Source: Phaeobacter inhibens DSM 16374
GTDB taxonomy: Bacteria > Pseudomonadota > Alphaproteobacteria > Rhodobacterales > Rhodobacteraceae
Length of the DNA: 64,000 nucleotides
Direction of reading: 5' to 3'
Assembly (NCBI RefSeq): GCF_000473105.1
Contig: NZ_KI421498.1
Coordinates: 3,081,009-3,145,008 of the forward strand
Part shown: piece by piece, positions 55,656 through 64,000 of the stretch
How the letters are laid out: every line of letters begins with the position of its first letter
How positions within the stretch are numbered: position 1 is the first letter of the stretch
Program-made: the position numbers and the translations under genes
The notes under the pieces: model-generated
What the model was told of the DNA's origin: nothing
The model's input: the letters and a program-made list of their open reading frames with translations, nothing else
Database searches by the model: none

Positions 55656-56957
55656 TCATTCTTTTGGGTCGTTCTCCGCAGGAGGTGTGTTTGTTGGCTT
55701 TTGGGATGGCTGATCGGCATCCAGTTCAGATTGATCCGCCGCAAGAGCTGCCGTTTCGGGCGTAGACCCACGCGCGAGTGGCTTGGCTTGGAACAAGGCC
55801 TTGTTTTCGGCGGTGACGGGTGGCGCGATCTTCAAGCGCAGCAGTGCAAATAGGACAAGCAGGATATGCGCTACCCCGGTAATTGCAAACAGGCTGGTCG
55901 CGCCAAAGGATGTCATTGCAAAACCCGCAACGGTTGGCCCGACAATCGACCCGATCCCAAACACCAGCAAAAGCCCCCCACTGACCTGAATGAACGTGCC
56001 CGGCTCTGCATGGTCGTTCGCGTGGGCCACAATCACCGGATACATCGAAAATACCGTTGCCCCAAAAAGCGCCGAAAGCGCGAGCACGACGAGCGGTTGC
56101 GTGGCGCCAGTGAACAGAAACAGAGCATCCGCCAGCAAGGCAAAGACAGTGACGCCAATCAGAACCTTGCGGCGGTCAAATTTGTCTGAGGCAATACCAA
56201 CAGGGATTTGCATCGCGGCCCCGGCAAGGATGGGAATACTGGCAAAGAACGCGATGTCGTCGAGTTCCAGCTGGATCCTCGCGGCATAAACAGCCGCAAG
56301 TGTCCCGAAGGCAGCATTTGATACGCCAACCATCAGCACCGCAAAGACGGCAATGGGTGAGTTTTTCCATAGACCTCGCAGATCCAAGGAAACCTGTGTC
56401 AGTGGGCGCGGCGTTGTGGTAGCGCTGATCGCGGTCGGCAAGAGCGCCAGACAATAGACCATAGCGGCCAGTACAAAGAAGAAATACCCGTTTGAGTCTC
56501 CCAGCGTCAGTACCATCTGCCCCGCGGTCGTCGCAGCCAGGTTGACCATTGTGTAGATGCCGAAGATGCGACCACGCGAGGATGCATCCGCGCGTTCGTT
56601 TAGCCAACTTTCCACGATCATTGCCGCCCCGGCAAAACAGAAACCGGATAAAGCCCGTACAGGTATCCAGACCCATGGCGTGATCAGTACCAGCGACAGC
56701 AAGACGGCAATCGCTGCAATTGCGCACATCGCACCAAAAGCACGGATATGACCGACGCGGGCGACCAAGGCAGGCGTTCGCATACATCCGGCGACATAGC
56801 CAACCGCCCAGCCTGTACCCAGCAAACCCAAGGAAGCCGCCGTAAATCCCTCGGCTTCCCCTCTGATCGGCAAGATCAGTCCATTGACCCCACCGGCAAA
56901 CAGCAGGAAGGCCGAGCCCATGAGAAGCGCTGAAAGCGGAAGTAAGCTGCGTACCAT
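55656..56957 (-). CDS. MFS transporter
   Basis: The 433-residue protein has 12 predicted membrane segments and an 80-residue polar C-terminal tail rich in Ala, Asp and Pro. The segment 2-3 region GTGWAVGYVAGCMRTPALVARVGHIR and the central-loop counterpart GIASDKFDRRKVLIG are the MFS signature loops. The set resembles YcaD-like carriers of unknown substrate. It follows the ZntB-like gene by 14 bases on the same strand, so the two are likely co-transcribed. Confidence 0.85.
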   Translation of the reverse strand: MVRSLLPLSALLMGSAFLLFAGGVNGLILPIRGEAEGFTAASLGLLGTGWAVGYVAGCMRTPALVARVGHIRAFGAMCAIAAIAVLLSLVLITPWVWIPVRALSGFCFAGAAMIVESWLNERADASSRGRIFGIYTMVNLAATTAGQMVLTLGDSNGYFFFVLAAMVYCLALLPTAISATTTPRPLTQVSLDLRGLWKNSPIAVFAVLMVGVSNAAFGTLAAVYAARIQLELDDIAFFASIPILAGAAMQIPVGIASDKFDRRKVLIGVTVFALLADALFLFTGATQPLVVLALSALFGATVFSMYPVIVAHANDHAEPGTFIQVSGGLLLVFGIGSIVGPTVAGFAMTSFGATSLFAITGVAHILLVLFALLRLKIAPPVTAENKALFQAKPLARGSTPETAALAADQSELDADQPSQKPTNTPPAENDPKE

Positions 56958-56971
56958 GATCGATTAATCCC

Positions 56972-57934
56972 TCAAAGCCACTTCGCAAACTTGAATATCA
57001 GAAACAGCGCTAAGCCACCTACGGCTGACACCCCGGCCAGTACCCAAAACGCAGATGGCGCGGTCGTTCCTGGCATTCCGGCCACATTGACGCCAAAGAG
57101 GCCGGTCAGAAAGCCAAGCGGCAGAAAAATTGCCGCCACAACCGACAACACATAACTGTTTCGACTGAGAGCATGCGCGCGATCCGCATCGATATGGTCC
57201 CGCAATGCAGAGAGGCGGTCGCGTGTCGCATCAAGTTCTTCAACAATACGTCGAGTGCGGTTCGCAGTCTCACGCAAGAGTGCCAATTCATCTGGCGCAA
57301 TAATCCAGTTTTCCAATGTGGCAAGCATAGATATCGCCTCGCGCTGTGGATTGATGAACCGGCGCATTTTGATGACAGCTTGCCGTATATCTCCGAGCTT
57401 GCCAGTTGGTATACGCCTGCCTTCTGCAATAGCTTCTTCCAGTTCATCCGTTTGTTCCTCCAGTCCAAGTGAAACAGTCTCGATGCGGCTTGTAAGCCCA
57501 TACGTGAGCTCTGCTAAGAACTTGCCGGCGGTTTCAGGGGCCGCCCCTGCTTCGGCGGATTGTCGGATGGAATCTAACGCCCACACTTTTCGTATCCGTG
57601 CCGACACAATCGCATGTTCAGTGATCCACATACGGAGTGACACCATATCTTCTGGATCGGACTCCGGGTTCAGGTTGACGCCGCGCAAGTTCAGGATCAG
57701 GCCGTCATCCAATCGTTCACAGCGAGGACGTGTTTCACTTTGCCAAAGTGCGCGGGCAGCGATGTCCGGCAGATGCTCCTTCGCCCATGGACGCAGCGCT
57801 TCATCTTGCGAATTGACGTGTATCCAACGGTAGCCTTGGCTGGCATTCAGGTCCAAAGGGCCGCCACCGATCGCTGTCGCTTTGCCTTTTTCAACATCGA
57901 AAGCCGCTATTGGCGTGATACTATGCATGTCCAT
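56972..57934 (-). CDS. CorA-family transporter, ZntB-like
   Basis: The 320-residue product has a large cytoplasmic funnel domain and two C-terminal membrane segments. The loop after the first segment reads GLFGVNVAGMPG, with GVN rather than the GMN of magnesium CorA, which points to ZntB-type zinc transport. The long helix with coiled-coil character (about residues 150-260) is intact. It forms a unit with the MFS gene and diverges from the psiE-like remnant. Confidence 0.85.
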   Translation of the reverse strand: MDMHSITPIAAFDVEKGKATAIGGGPLDLNASQGYRWIHVNSQDEALRPWAKEHLPDIAARALWQSETRPRCERLDDGLILNLRGVNLNPESDPEDMVSLRMWITEHAIVSARIRKVWALDSIRQSAEAGAAPETAGKFLAELTYGLTSRIETVSLGLEEQTDELEEAIAEGRRIPTGKLGDIRQAVIKMRRFINPQREAISMLATLENWIIAPDELALLRETANRTRRIVEELDATRDRLSALRDHIDADRAHALSRNSYVLSVVAAIFLPLGFLTGLFGVNVAGMPGTTAPSAFWVLAGVSAVGGLALFLIFKFAKWL

Positions 57935-57983
57935 CTGGCTAACCTACGGTCAAAACTTGCTTCCAGCCAGATACTAAACGCGA

Positions 57984-58428
57984 GTGCGCAAACTGCAGGA
58001 CACTGGCCGCGACGATCATACACATGATCCCTTATTAAAGGTTGCCGACAAGTTTGAATACCATGTCATTCTTGTTCTGATGGGCAGCGTTGGGGTGATC
58101 ACCTTGCTTGCCATGGTGTGGCTTTTTTCGGGATCTATGATGCCGTCTTTGTCAATTGGGATGTCAAGAACTACCATGCGGTGCAGATTCTGTTCGGCAT
58201 CGTCATGACGTTCTGATTGCGCTGGAAATTGGCAATTCTATCCTGCGACATATCCGCGAGCATTCGACCATTGTTCAGGCGAGAGCGGTCATCCTGATCG
58301 GCATGATGGCTGTCGTTCGCGAAGTGATGATCATCGACCTTTCGGTGGCTTCCCCTTGGCAAATTGCAGCACTGGGAGCCGTCGCAGTATCGCTTGCCAG
58401 CGCATATTGGTTCATGCGCGACAATTGA
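57984..58428 (+). pseudogene. Broken psiE-like gene with two frameshifts
   Basis: PsiE-family sequence is spread over three frames: FEYHVILVLMGSVGVITLLA in the first, IYDAVFVNWDVKNYHAVQIL in the second, and LIALEIGNSILRHIREHSTI through VVREVMIIDLSVASP in the third. The first -1 shift lies at the run of six T near 58125, the second at about 58210. The start would be a GTG. PsiE is a phosphate-starvation-inducible membrane protein of unknown role. A real pseudogene is the simplest reading, though two assembly errors are possible. Confidence 0.7.
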
Positions 58429-58568
58429 TAGAGCTGGTCACTGCACAGCCTGTCGTTCGCCATTTCATCTCAATGACAACGGCATTGCGACATGAATGGA
58501 AACAACATGTTGGGAAGCTTGCCGATGGTGTTCGGCGGCTGGAAGTTTCATAGTCATACGAAAGCAAC

Positions 58569-59030
58569 ATGAGGATTCGCCACATGCTCGTTATCGGTTG
58601 GCAGGAACGGGTGGATTTACCCTTGCTCGGCCTCACAAACCTGAAAGCCAAAATTGACACTGGCGCGCGGACATCGGCGCTGCACGCGACTGACATCGTC
58701 GAGTTTGAACGGAATGCCGCGCCATGGGTCCGGTTTCATACGCGTTTCGATGATGATGCGCATGACACGGACGTCGAATGCCCGATCCATGATCGTCGTC
58801 AGATTACGAACACAAGCGGTGTTCCTGAGACCCGTATTGTTATTCGTACCAAATTTCGCATTTCTACACACCTTTGGAAGATTGACCTGTCACTGACAGA
58901 ACGCACGGAGATGAAGTTTCGGATGATCGTTGGGCGCACTGCCATGCGGCGACATTCGATCCTTGTCGATCCCTGCAAACGAAACTTAACGACCCCCACC
59001 AGACCCAAGCGGCCAAAGGAGAAGTCATGA
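58569..59030 (+). CDS. RimB-like ATP-dependent zinc protease (retropepsin-like)
   Basis: The 153-residue product has the core [15 protein letters not shown], then [12 protein letters not shown] with the aspartate D30 in a DTGA retropepsin-like motif, and later [13 protein letters not shown]. It matches the small Zn_protease family often encoded beside RimK and called RimB in Pseudomonas. It overlaps rimK by an ATGA, so the two are coupled. Confidence 0.85.
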   Translation: MRIRHMLVIGWQERVDLPLLGLTNLKAKIDTGARTSALHATDIVEFERNAAPWVRFHTRFDDDAHDTDVECPIHDRRQITNTSGVPETRIVIRTKFRISTHLWKIDLSLTERTEMKFRMIVGRTAMRRHSILVDPCKRNLTTPTRPKRPKEKS

Positions 59031-59932
59031 AAATCGGTATGCTCGCTCGCAACCCAGAGCTCTATTCGCACAAGCGATTGGTCGAGGCCGCTGAAGAGCG
59101 CGGGCATCAGCTCGACATCATCAACACCTTACGCTGCTACATGAATATCGCCTCACGGCGCCAGGAGATCTACTATAACGGGGAAAAGCTAGAAGGGTAT
59201 GATGCGATCATTCCCAGGATTGGGGCCTCTGTCACATTTTACGGAATGGCGGTCCTGCGCCAGTTTGAAATGATGGGCGTTTATCCTGTGAACGAAAGTG
59301 TGGCGATTGGCCGTTCGCGTGACAAGCTGCGGTCGATGCAGCTGTTGGCGCGCGATGGCATTGGCTTGCCAGTGACGACCTTTGCACATGATCCCAAACA
59401 AACCGAAGAGGTTTTGGAATTGGCTGGTGGCGCGCCTTTGGTCATCAAGCTGCTTGAGGGGACGCAGGGTTTGGGTGTTGTGCTGGCTGACACGGACCGG
59501 TCCGCAAAATCTGTGATTGAGGCATTTCGTGCGACCAAGACCAATATCCTTGTGCAGGAGTTCATCAAGGAAGCTGGCGGTACTGATATCCGCGCCCTTG
59601 TGGTCGGGGGTAAGGTTGTGGCGGCCATGCAGCGTACCGGTGCTGAGGGTGAATTCCGCTCGAACCTGCATCGTGGCGGATCGGCCAAAATCATCAAACT
59701 GTCGCCTGAAGAGCGCTCAACCGCTGTGCGGGCGGCAAAATCGATGGGGTTGAATGTTTGTGGGGTTGATATGCTGCGTGCCAATCACGGGGCGGTCGTG
59801 ATGGAGGTCAATTCCTCACCCGGTCTGGAAGGCGTCGAAAAGGCTTCTGGTATTGATATCGCAGGCAAGATTATCGAGTTCATTGAAAAGAATGCCAAAC
59901 ACGGTGCGACAAAGACCAAGGGCAAGGGCTAG
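59027..59932 (+). CDS. rimK: RimK-type ATP-grasp glutamate ligase
   Basis: The 301-residue enzyme belongs to the RimK family, which adds glutamates to the C-terminus of ribosomal protein S6 and can make poly-glutamate. Characteristic stretches are [38 protein letters not shown], the ATP site [37 protein letters not shown] and [14 protein letters not shown] with metal ligands. It overlaps both neighbours. The target here is not shown by the sequence; rpsF is not in the window. Confidence 0.92.
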   Translation: MKIGMLARNPELYSHKRLVEAAEERGHQLDIINTLRCYMNIASRRQEIYYNGEKLEGYDAIIPRIGASVTFYGMAVLRQFEMMGVYPVNESVAIGRSRDKLRSMQLLARDGIGLPVTTFAHDPKQTEEVLELAGGAPLVIKLLEGTQGLGVVLADTDRSAKSVIEAFRATKTNILVQEFIKEAGGTDIRALVVGGKVVAAMQRTGAEGEFRSNLHRGGSAKIIKLSPEERSTAVRAAKSMGLNVCGVDMLRANHGAVVMEVNSSPGLEGVEKASGIDIAGKIIEFIEKNAKHGATKTKGKG

Positions 59933-60975
59933 TGAAAAAAAGACAAGGTTTCACAATCGGCGACACTGTTGTTCCTGCCGGGAAACGTTTGACAGTCGAT
60001 ATGCCCGTCAGCGTGTTGTCCGATCACACGCCGGTTACGATGTCAGCCCATGTCATTCATGGCAAAGAGGCCGGTCAGACCGTTTTTGTCAGTGCAGGCA
60101 TTCACGGCGATGAAGTGATCGGCATCGAGATTGTGCGCAGACTGCTGGGCTCGCCGAAATTGCGCGGTTTACGGGGAACACTGATCGTTGTGCCTATCGT
60201 CAACTCCTTTGGGTTTATCAATAAATCCAGATATCTGCCCGATAGACGGGACTTGAACCGCTGTTTCCCGGGAAGCGAAGGCGGATCGCTCGCGGCGCGA
60301 TTGGCAAATCTGTTTCTCAGCGAGATAGTCGCGAAATCGGACCTCGGCATCGACCTGCACTCGGCAGCTATTCACCGGACAAACTATCCGCAAATTCGTG
60401 TGACACCTGAGGACCGCGATATGCGCAAACTGGCCGAGGTATTCGGTGCCCCAATCATCATGAAATCGCCATTGCGAGATGGATCGCTGCGCAAGGCCGC
60501 CGATGATCTTGGCAAGAAGGTTCTCCTCTTTGAGGCGGGCGAAGGTCTGCGATTTGACGAAACATCTGTGCGGGCAGGGCTGGTTGGTATACTACGACTG
60601 TTGAAATCACTCGATATGATACCGGGTAAGGGTATCGTCCCTGCCAAAGCGCCACCGCAATTCTGCCCATCAAGCAAGTGGTTACGCGCGCCGATGGGCG
60701 GATTGTTTCGCAGCTTTAGATCAGACGGGGATCTTGTGCGGGAAAACGATGTGCTGGGGTCGGTGGCTGATCCCTTTGGTGAGGAAGAACGGGACATCAA
60801 AGCACCCTTTGGTGGCATCATCGTTGGACGGGCGGTCATGCCTGTCGTCAATGAGGGTGACGCGGTATTCCATCTCGCGCGCGTCGGATCTCTCAAGGAG
60901 GCCGAGAGCAAGCTGGACGAACACGCGACCCAACTCTCAGATGATCCCATGTTCTATGAAGACGAAATCATCTGA
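59932..60975 (+). CDS. Succinylglutamate desuccinylase/aspartoacylase-family protein
   Basis: The 347-residue product has the zinc-carboxypeptidase-like core: SAGIHGDEVIGIEI with the HxxE metal ligands, RDLNRCFPGSEGGS with the arginine, and DLHSAAIHRTNYPQI with the third ligand histidine. The family removes acyl groups from amino acids. It starts on a GTG sharing a base with the rimK stop. Its place after RimK suggests it acts on the glutamate or peptide products, which is inference. Confidence 0.85.
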   Translation: MKKRQGFTIGDTVVPAGKRLTVDMPVSVLSDHTPVTMSAHVIHGKEAGQTVFVSAGIHGDEVIGIEIVRRLLGSPKLRGLRGTLIVVPIVNSFGFINKSRYLPDRRDLNRCFPGSEGGSLAARLANLFLSEIVAKSDLGIDLHSAAIHRTNYPQIRVTPEDRDMRKLAEVFGAPIIMKSPLRDGSLRKAADDLGKKVLLFEAGEGLRFDETSVRAGLVGILRLLKSLDMIPGKGIVPAKAPPQFCPSSKWLRAPMGGLFRSFRSDGDLVRENDVLGSVADPFGEEERDIKAPFGGIIVGRAVMPVVNEGDAVFHLARVGSLKEAESKLDEHATQLSDDPMFYEDEII

Positions 60976-61085
60976 TACTCATTGGTCCAATGCGCCTTTT
61001 CCAGCAATGATCTTTTCGTGAAAGCCAGCAATGCGCCTGAATCCGGTTTCCGATTGCTTTGCCGAGTTTAGGTTAGGGTCAGGAC

Positions 61086-61475
61086 TCATAACCAGAATAT
61101 GATGGTTGCTGCGAGGGCGATTGCGGAGAGGAATACGGTTGGTGATCTGTCGTAGCGGGTTGCGATGCGCCGCCAGTCCTTGAGCTTGCCGAACATTCTC
61201 TCGATGCGGTTACGTCGTTTGTAGCGGCGCTTGTCATACTTGACGGTGTTCGTGCGCGACTTGCGGCCAGGAATGCAGGGCCTTGTGCCCTTGTCCACAA
61301 GGGCGTCACGGAACCAATCAGCATCGTACCCTCTGTCAGCGAGGAGCCATTCAGCCTCAGGAAAACCATTCATCAAGGCGGCTGCACCAGTATAATCACT
61401 AACTTGTCCTGTTGTGATGAAGAGGCGGATTGGTCGTCCGCTGGTGTCTGTGATTGCGTGCAGCTTGGTATTCAT
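61086..61475 (-). CDS. IS427-type transposase, second frame (OrfB)
   Basis: The frame supplies the C-terminal part of the DDE transposase: LADRGYDADWFRDALV with the second catalytic aspartate, then the RIERMFGKLKDWRRIATRYDR region with the catalytic glutamate and the K/R block. An ATG lies at its head, but the natural product is probably the OrfA-OrfB fusion made by -1 frameshifting, which would read through GGRGRLIGLTKGGMNTKLH. Confidence 0.88.
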   Translation of the reverse strand: MNTKLHAITDTSGRPIRLFITTGQVSDYTGAAALMNGFPEAEWLLADRGYDADWFRDALVDKGTRPCIPGRKSRTNTVKYDKRRYKRRNRIERMFGKLKDWRRIATRYDRSPTVFLSAIALAATIIFWL

Positions 61476-61495
61476 ACCGCCCTTGGTCAGCCCGA

Positions 61496-61846
61496 TCAGG
61501 CGTCCTCGCCCCCCTTTTTTAACCGCAGGCTGGAGGCCGTACGATGTGCCTTGAGGTAGGTGGCGTCGATTGAGATGGTTTTGTTGTCGGAGGCCTGCTC
61601 AGCTAGCCCCATCATAATCCGCGCGAATACGCCCATATCACTCCAGCGCTTCCAGCGGTTGTACAACGTCTTGGGCGGACCATACGCGGCGGGCGCATCA
61701 CACCAGCGTAACCCATTGCGATTGACAAAAATAATGCCACTCAAAACACGACGATCATCCACCCGAGCGCGACCTCGGCTCTTTGGAAAGTACGGCCGAA
61801 GCCGCTGCATTTGCGCCTCCGTCAGCCAATAACATTTTCTCATCAT
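61496..61846 (-). CDS. IS427-type transposase, first frame (OrfA)
   Basis: The 116 residues hold the N-terminal DNA-binding part (LTEAQMQRLRPYFPKSRGRARVDDRRVLSGIIFVNRNGLRW) and the first catalytic aspartate in ISIDATYLKAHRTA. It ends RLKKGGEDA just beyond a slippery heptamer A-AAA-AAG, placed in the zero frame for -1 frameshifting into the second frame. Confidence 0.88.
   Translation of the reverse strand: MMRKCYWLTEAQMQRLRPYFPKSRGRARVDDRRVLSGIIFVNRNGLRWCDAPAAYGPPKTLYNRWKRWSDMGVFARIMMGLAEQASDNKTISIDATYLKAHRTASSLRLKKGGEDA
61514..61520 (-). other. Slippery site for programmed -1 frameshifting
   Basis: On the - strand the codons TTA AAA AAG form the heptamer A AAA AAG near the end of OrfA. A -1 slip joins it in frame to the second ORF. 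A run of six G follows. Confidence 0.8.
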
Positions 61847-61914
61847 ATCCCCCTAAACTGGGGGCCGTGAATCATGACTGCACCACAAGCTCAATCAGTT
61901 AATGGGTCCTGACC

Positions 61915-62553
61915 CTAGGACCTCTGCAATTCATCAAGGAGCTGCTCGGTCGTCACCTGTCGACAATAGCCTTTGATTGTGGAGAGCGAATTGTCCTGCC
62001 GCGCTTGGGTTTCGGTGGCACAGGCGTCTGTGATTTGCGTGACCAAATACCCCAGATCGCAGGCGTCGCGGATGGCGCTTTCGACACATTGATCTGTCAA
62101 TAAGCCGCTGATGACCAGTTGTTTGACGCCAAGATTGCGCAGGACATAGTCGATATGGGTTGAGACAAACACCGAGGACGAGGATTTCGGCAATACGATC
62201 TCATCCTCAGCCGGGGCGATCTGGTCAATGACCTTGCCGTCCCAGGATCCCTTGGCCACGTTGAAGCCGGTGATTTTGTAATCAAGGCTACGGTCTCGCC
62301 CGTCTTTGGTCAGGCTTTCGATAGTGGTGTACATCACTTCTATCTGCGCCTTGCGAAACGCTGTTTGTAGGGCCTGCATACGGGGGATGACCGTTTCCAA
62401 CTGTTGGAATAGCCAGCCGTGTTTTTGGGCGAACTGGGCGTCGCTCAGGCCAGCAAACTCGCCGCCATCCCGATGGGCCGAGAAGTTCTGAACATCAATG
62501 AACAACAGTGCCGATTGCGACGGCACCAGGGCGAGGTTTCGGGTCAGGGTCAT
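61915..62553 (-). CDS. Isochorismatase-family cysteine hydrolase
   Basis: The 212-residue product has the catalytic triad of the family: D20 in LFIDVQN, K123 in LPKSSSSVF and C156 in TDQCVESA. Such enzymes cleave amides or ureido groups, such as biuret or nicotinamide; the substrate cannot be named. The stop codon is TAG, whose last base comes from the adjoining insertion sequence; the protein itself looks complete. It overlaps the N-formylglutamate amidohydrolase-like gene by four bases. Confidence 0.85.
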   Translation of the reverse strand: MTLTRNLALVPSQSALLFIDVQNFSAHRDGGEFAGLSDAQFAQKHGWLFQQLETVIPRMQALQTAFRKAQIEVMYTTIESLTKDGRDRSLDYKITGFNVAKGSWDGKVIDQIAPAEDEIVLPKSSSSVFVSTHIDYVLRNLGVKQLVISGLLTDQCVESAIRDACDLGYLVTQITDACATETQARQDNSLSTIKGYCRQVTTEQLLDELQRS

Positions 62554-63308
62554 GCGGTGTCCTTTAGGTATTGGTTCACAGCAGATACAAGCATATCCGC
62601 CCAGGTGGATTGCCCATTGTCATCACGGATCAGGTCGTTCCTGATTTCAATCAGGCTATGTGGCAAATTTCTCGCTTCGCCGTGTTGGGGCACAAACCAA
62701 TCGGACGCATCTTCGATCTGATAGGGTTGGTTCATGCCGATGGTCAAATCGGGTTTGGTTGCGGCGATGAACTGGCTCAGCCGGGTTGAAGTTTCGGTGT
62801 CCTTGCGAAACAGCAAACCCACGTCCCAAGGCCGTTGAACTCCTGCCAGTGACGGCGTGAAGCTATGGATAGAGAGCACGATACGGCGCGGTTGACGGTC
62901 AAAAAGCGTATCCACTGTGGTGTGAAATGGGGTGAAAATCTCATCAACACGGGCTTTGCGGTCTGCTGCGTCCAGGTTCTGGTTTCCGGGGACAGTAATG
63001 CCGTGATTGTGAGCGGGCATGGCATCCGCCGCGTCTGGCGGACGATTGCAATCTATCACCAGACGGCTGTAGCGCTGGATCACAGCCGGGGCGCCCAGAG
63101 CCCGCGCCATTTTCCGCGTGACCGCCTCGGCGCCGATGTCCCAGCCCACATGGCTTTGAATTTCCTCGCCCTTAAGGCCAAGGCCATGCAGTGCTTGCGG
63201 CACCGCTTGCCCGGCGTGTTCGCACACCAGCAGCAGCGGATGGTCGCTGTCGGGGTTCAGCAGATCAACGGGAGACGGATCGCCTTTTTGCAGCAGCGTT
63301 GCATTCAT
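62550..63308 (-). CDS. N-formylglutamate amidohydrolase-family protein
   Basis: The 252-residue product has the family features LLLVCEHAGQAVPQALHGLG, HVGWDIGAEAV, SRLVIDCNRPPD and SIHSFTPSLAG with likely zinc ligands. True HutG-like members release formate from N-formylglutamate in histidine breakdown, but no other hut gene is near. It is coupled to both neighbours by ATGA overlaps, within a transport and amide-hydrolysis operon. Confidence 0.85.
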   Translation of the reverse strand: MNATLLQKGDPSPVDLLNPDSDHPLLLVCEHAGQAVPQALHGLGLKGEEIQSHVGWDIGAEAVTRKMARALGAPAVIQRYSRLVIDCNRPPDAADAMPAHNHGITVPGNQNLDAADRKARVDEIFTPFHTTVDTLFDRQPRRIVLSIHSFTPSLAGVQRPWDVGLLFRKDTETSTRLSQFIAATKPDLTIGMNQPYQIEDASDWFVPQHGEARNLPHSLIEIRNDLIRDDNGQSTWADMLVSAVNQYLKDTA

Positions 63309-64000
63309 ACTTTTTCACTCTTGAGAGAGGCGGCAGGGATCAGCCCGTTTGGCCGGAACAACAGCACGACAACCACAAGGCTCAACCCAATCGGTTCGCG
63401 GAATTCCTGCAATTCAGGGGGCAGGAAGGCAGCGAGGTATATTTCGATAAAGCCCAACAAGAAACCACCGGCAACCGCGCCGCGCAGGCTGCCCAGCCCC
63501 CCAAGGATCGCGGCGATAAAGGCTTTGACCACGGGCAGGAACCCCATATGCGGATCAACGGAGGAGCGTTGCGACACCCAGAGAACGGCGGCTACACCGG
63601 CAAGCATGCCCGACAGCGCAAAGGCCCCCGCGATGACGGTGTTGGCGCGGATCCCCATAAGGCGCGCGACGTTGAAATCTTCGGCGGCAGCGCGCATCGC
63701 AATGCCTGTCTTCTGGCGCTTCATGAAGATATCCAGAAACACCAGCATCACAATCGTGGTCGCGATGGCTGCGATTTTGTTCACGCCGATGATCAGTCCA
63801 AAGACATTCACGGAATCCGACAGGATCTGCGGCAGCAGCACAGGCTGCGAACGGGTGGAAATAAAGTTCTGAAACAGGACCTGCAGGATCATGGAAACCG
63901 CAAAACTGGTCACCAGCATCGTCGCGCCGGAGCTGTTGCGCACGGGGCGAAAGGCGATGCGTTCCATCAGGATGGCCGCGATCATGGCCACCGCAATGGC
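63305..64000 (-). CDS. Branched-chain amino acid-type ABC permease (LivH-like), 5' end outside
   Basis: Only the last 231 residues lie in the window; the gene continues past its right edge. The protein is hydrophobic with several membrane segments and the LivH-type EAA region RAAAEDFNVARLMGIRANTVIAGAFALSG, plus FIAAILGGLGSLRGAVAGGFLLGF. It is the upstream partner of the two hydrolase genes, so it probably brings in their substrate. Start and gene name cannot be judged. Confidence 0.88.
   Translation of the reverse strand, partial: AIAVAMIAAILMERIAFRPVRNSSGATMLVTSFAVSMILQVLFQNFISTRSQPVLLPQILSDSVNVFGLIIGVNKIAAIATTIVMLVFLDIFMKRQKTGIAMRAAAEDFNVARLMGIRANTVIAGAFALSGMLAGVAAVLWVSQRSSVDPHMGFLPVVKAFIAAILGGLGSLRGAVAGGFLLGFIEIYLAAFLPPELQEFREPIGLSLVVVVLLFRPNGLIPAASLKSEKV

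Larger units (their letters stand above)
61076..61915 (-). mobile_element. Complete IS5-family (IS427-type) insertion sequence
   Basis: An 840-bp element bounded by GGGTCAGGAC and GTCCTGACCC inverted repeats and flanked by a TA duplication (61074-61075 and 61916-61917). It holds two overlapping transposase frames joined by a slippery site. Both frames look intact, so the element may still be active. Its right end falls exactly in the stop codon of the isochorismatase gene. Confidence 0.9.

Overview
The window looks like a chromosomal segment of an alphaproteobacterium of the Roseobacter/Rhodobacteraceae type. This rests on the protein sequences (EF-G, EF-Tu, ribosomal proteins, SecY, the AapJQMP amino-acid transporter, an ATP12 chaperone, RnpA with a long N-terminal tail), on the high GC content, and on adk lying directly after secY. 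I named families by reading the sequences; no database search was run.

Positions 1-28,446 hold the str, S10, spc and alpha ribosomal gene set, all on the + strand: rpsG (3' end), fusA, tuf, rpsJ-rplC-rplD-rplW, rplB-rpsS-rplV-rpsC-rplP, rpmC-rpsQ-rplN-rplX-rplE-rpsN-rpsH-rplF-rplR-rpsE-rpmD, rplO-secY-adk, rpsM-rpsK-rpoA-rplQ. The set is cut into blocks by gaps that mostly open with an intrinsic terminator and carry unrelated genes. The tuf-rpsJ gap has a frameshifted HEPN-like gene. The rplW-rplB gap has an intact AT-richer HEPN-like gene with an RNPAAH motif. The rplP-rpmC gap has DM13, 2OG-oxygenase, lipoprotein and PH-domain genes. The rpmD-rplO gap has a MocR regulator with a divergent DMT exporter, a DUF1127 protein, a 33-residue membrane peptide and a K+ channel.

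Positions 28,577-34,254 are housekeeping genes on + (Do-like protease, rarA, crcB, rluC, HAD phosphatase, ATP12). Positions 34,484-38,982 are the aapJQMP transporter, with a terminator after the binding-protein gene. Positions 39,131-46,373 are mostly on - (DUF411, SixA-like, ferredoxin-like, argB, engB, MOSC, yidC), with an SDR gene on + that has a 19-bp palindrome upstream. Positions 46,812-51,139 hold an EAL protein, ttcA, a DUF3833 lipoprotein, yidD, rnpA and rpmH with a clear promoter. Positions 51,435-55,067 are a TVP38 / flavin oxidoreductase / histidine kinase run.

A tRNA-Arg(ACG) at 55,168-55,244 marks the start of an accessory, visibly lower-GC region. It carries an internally deleted IS5-type element that keeps both ends, an MFS transporter, a ZntB-like transporter, a broken psiE-like gene, a RimB-like protease / RimK ligase / aspartoacylase operon, a complete 840-bp IS427-type element inserted exactly in a stop codon, and the start of an isochorismatase / N-formylglutamate amidohydrolase / branched-chain-type ABC permease operon that runs off the window. 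I saw no rRNA genes and no CRISPR array.
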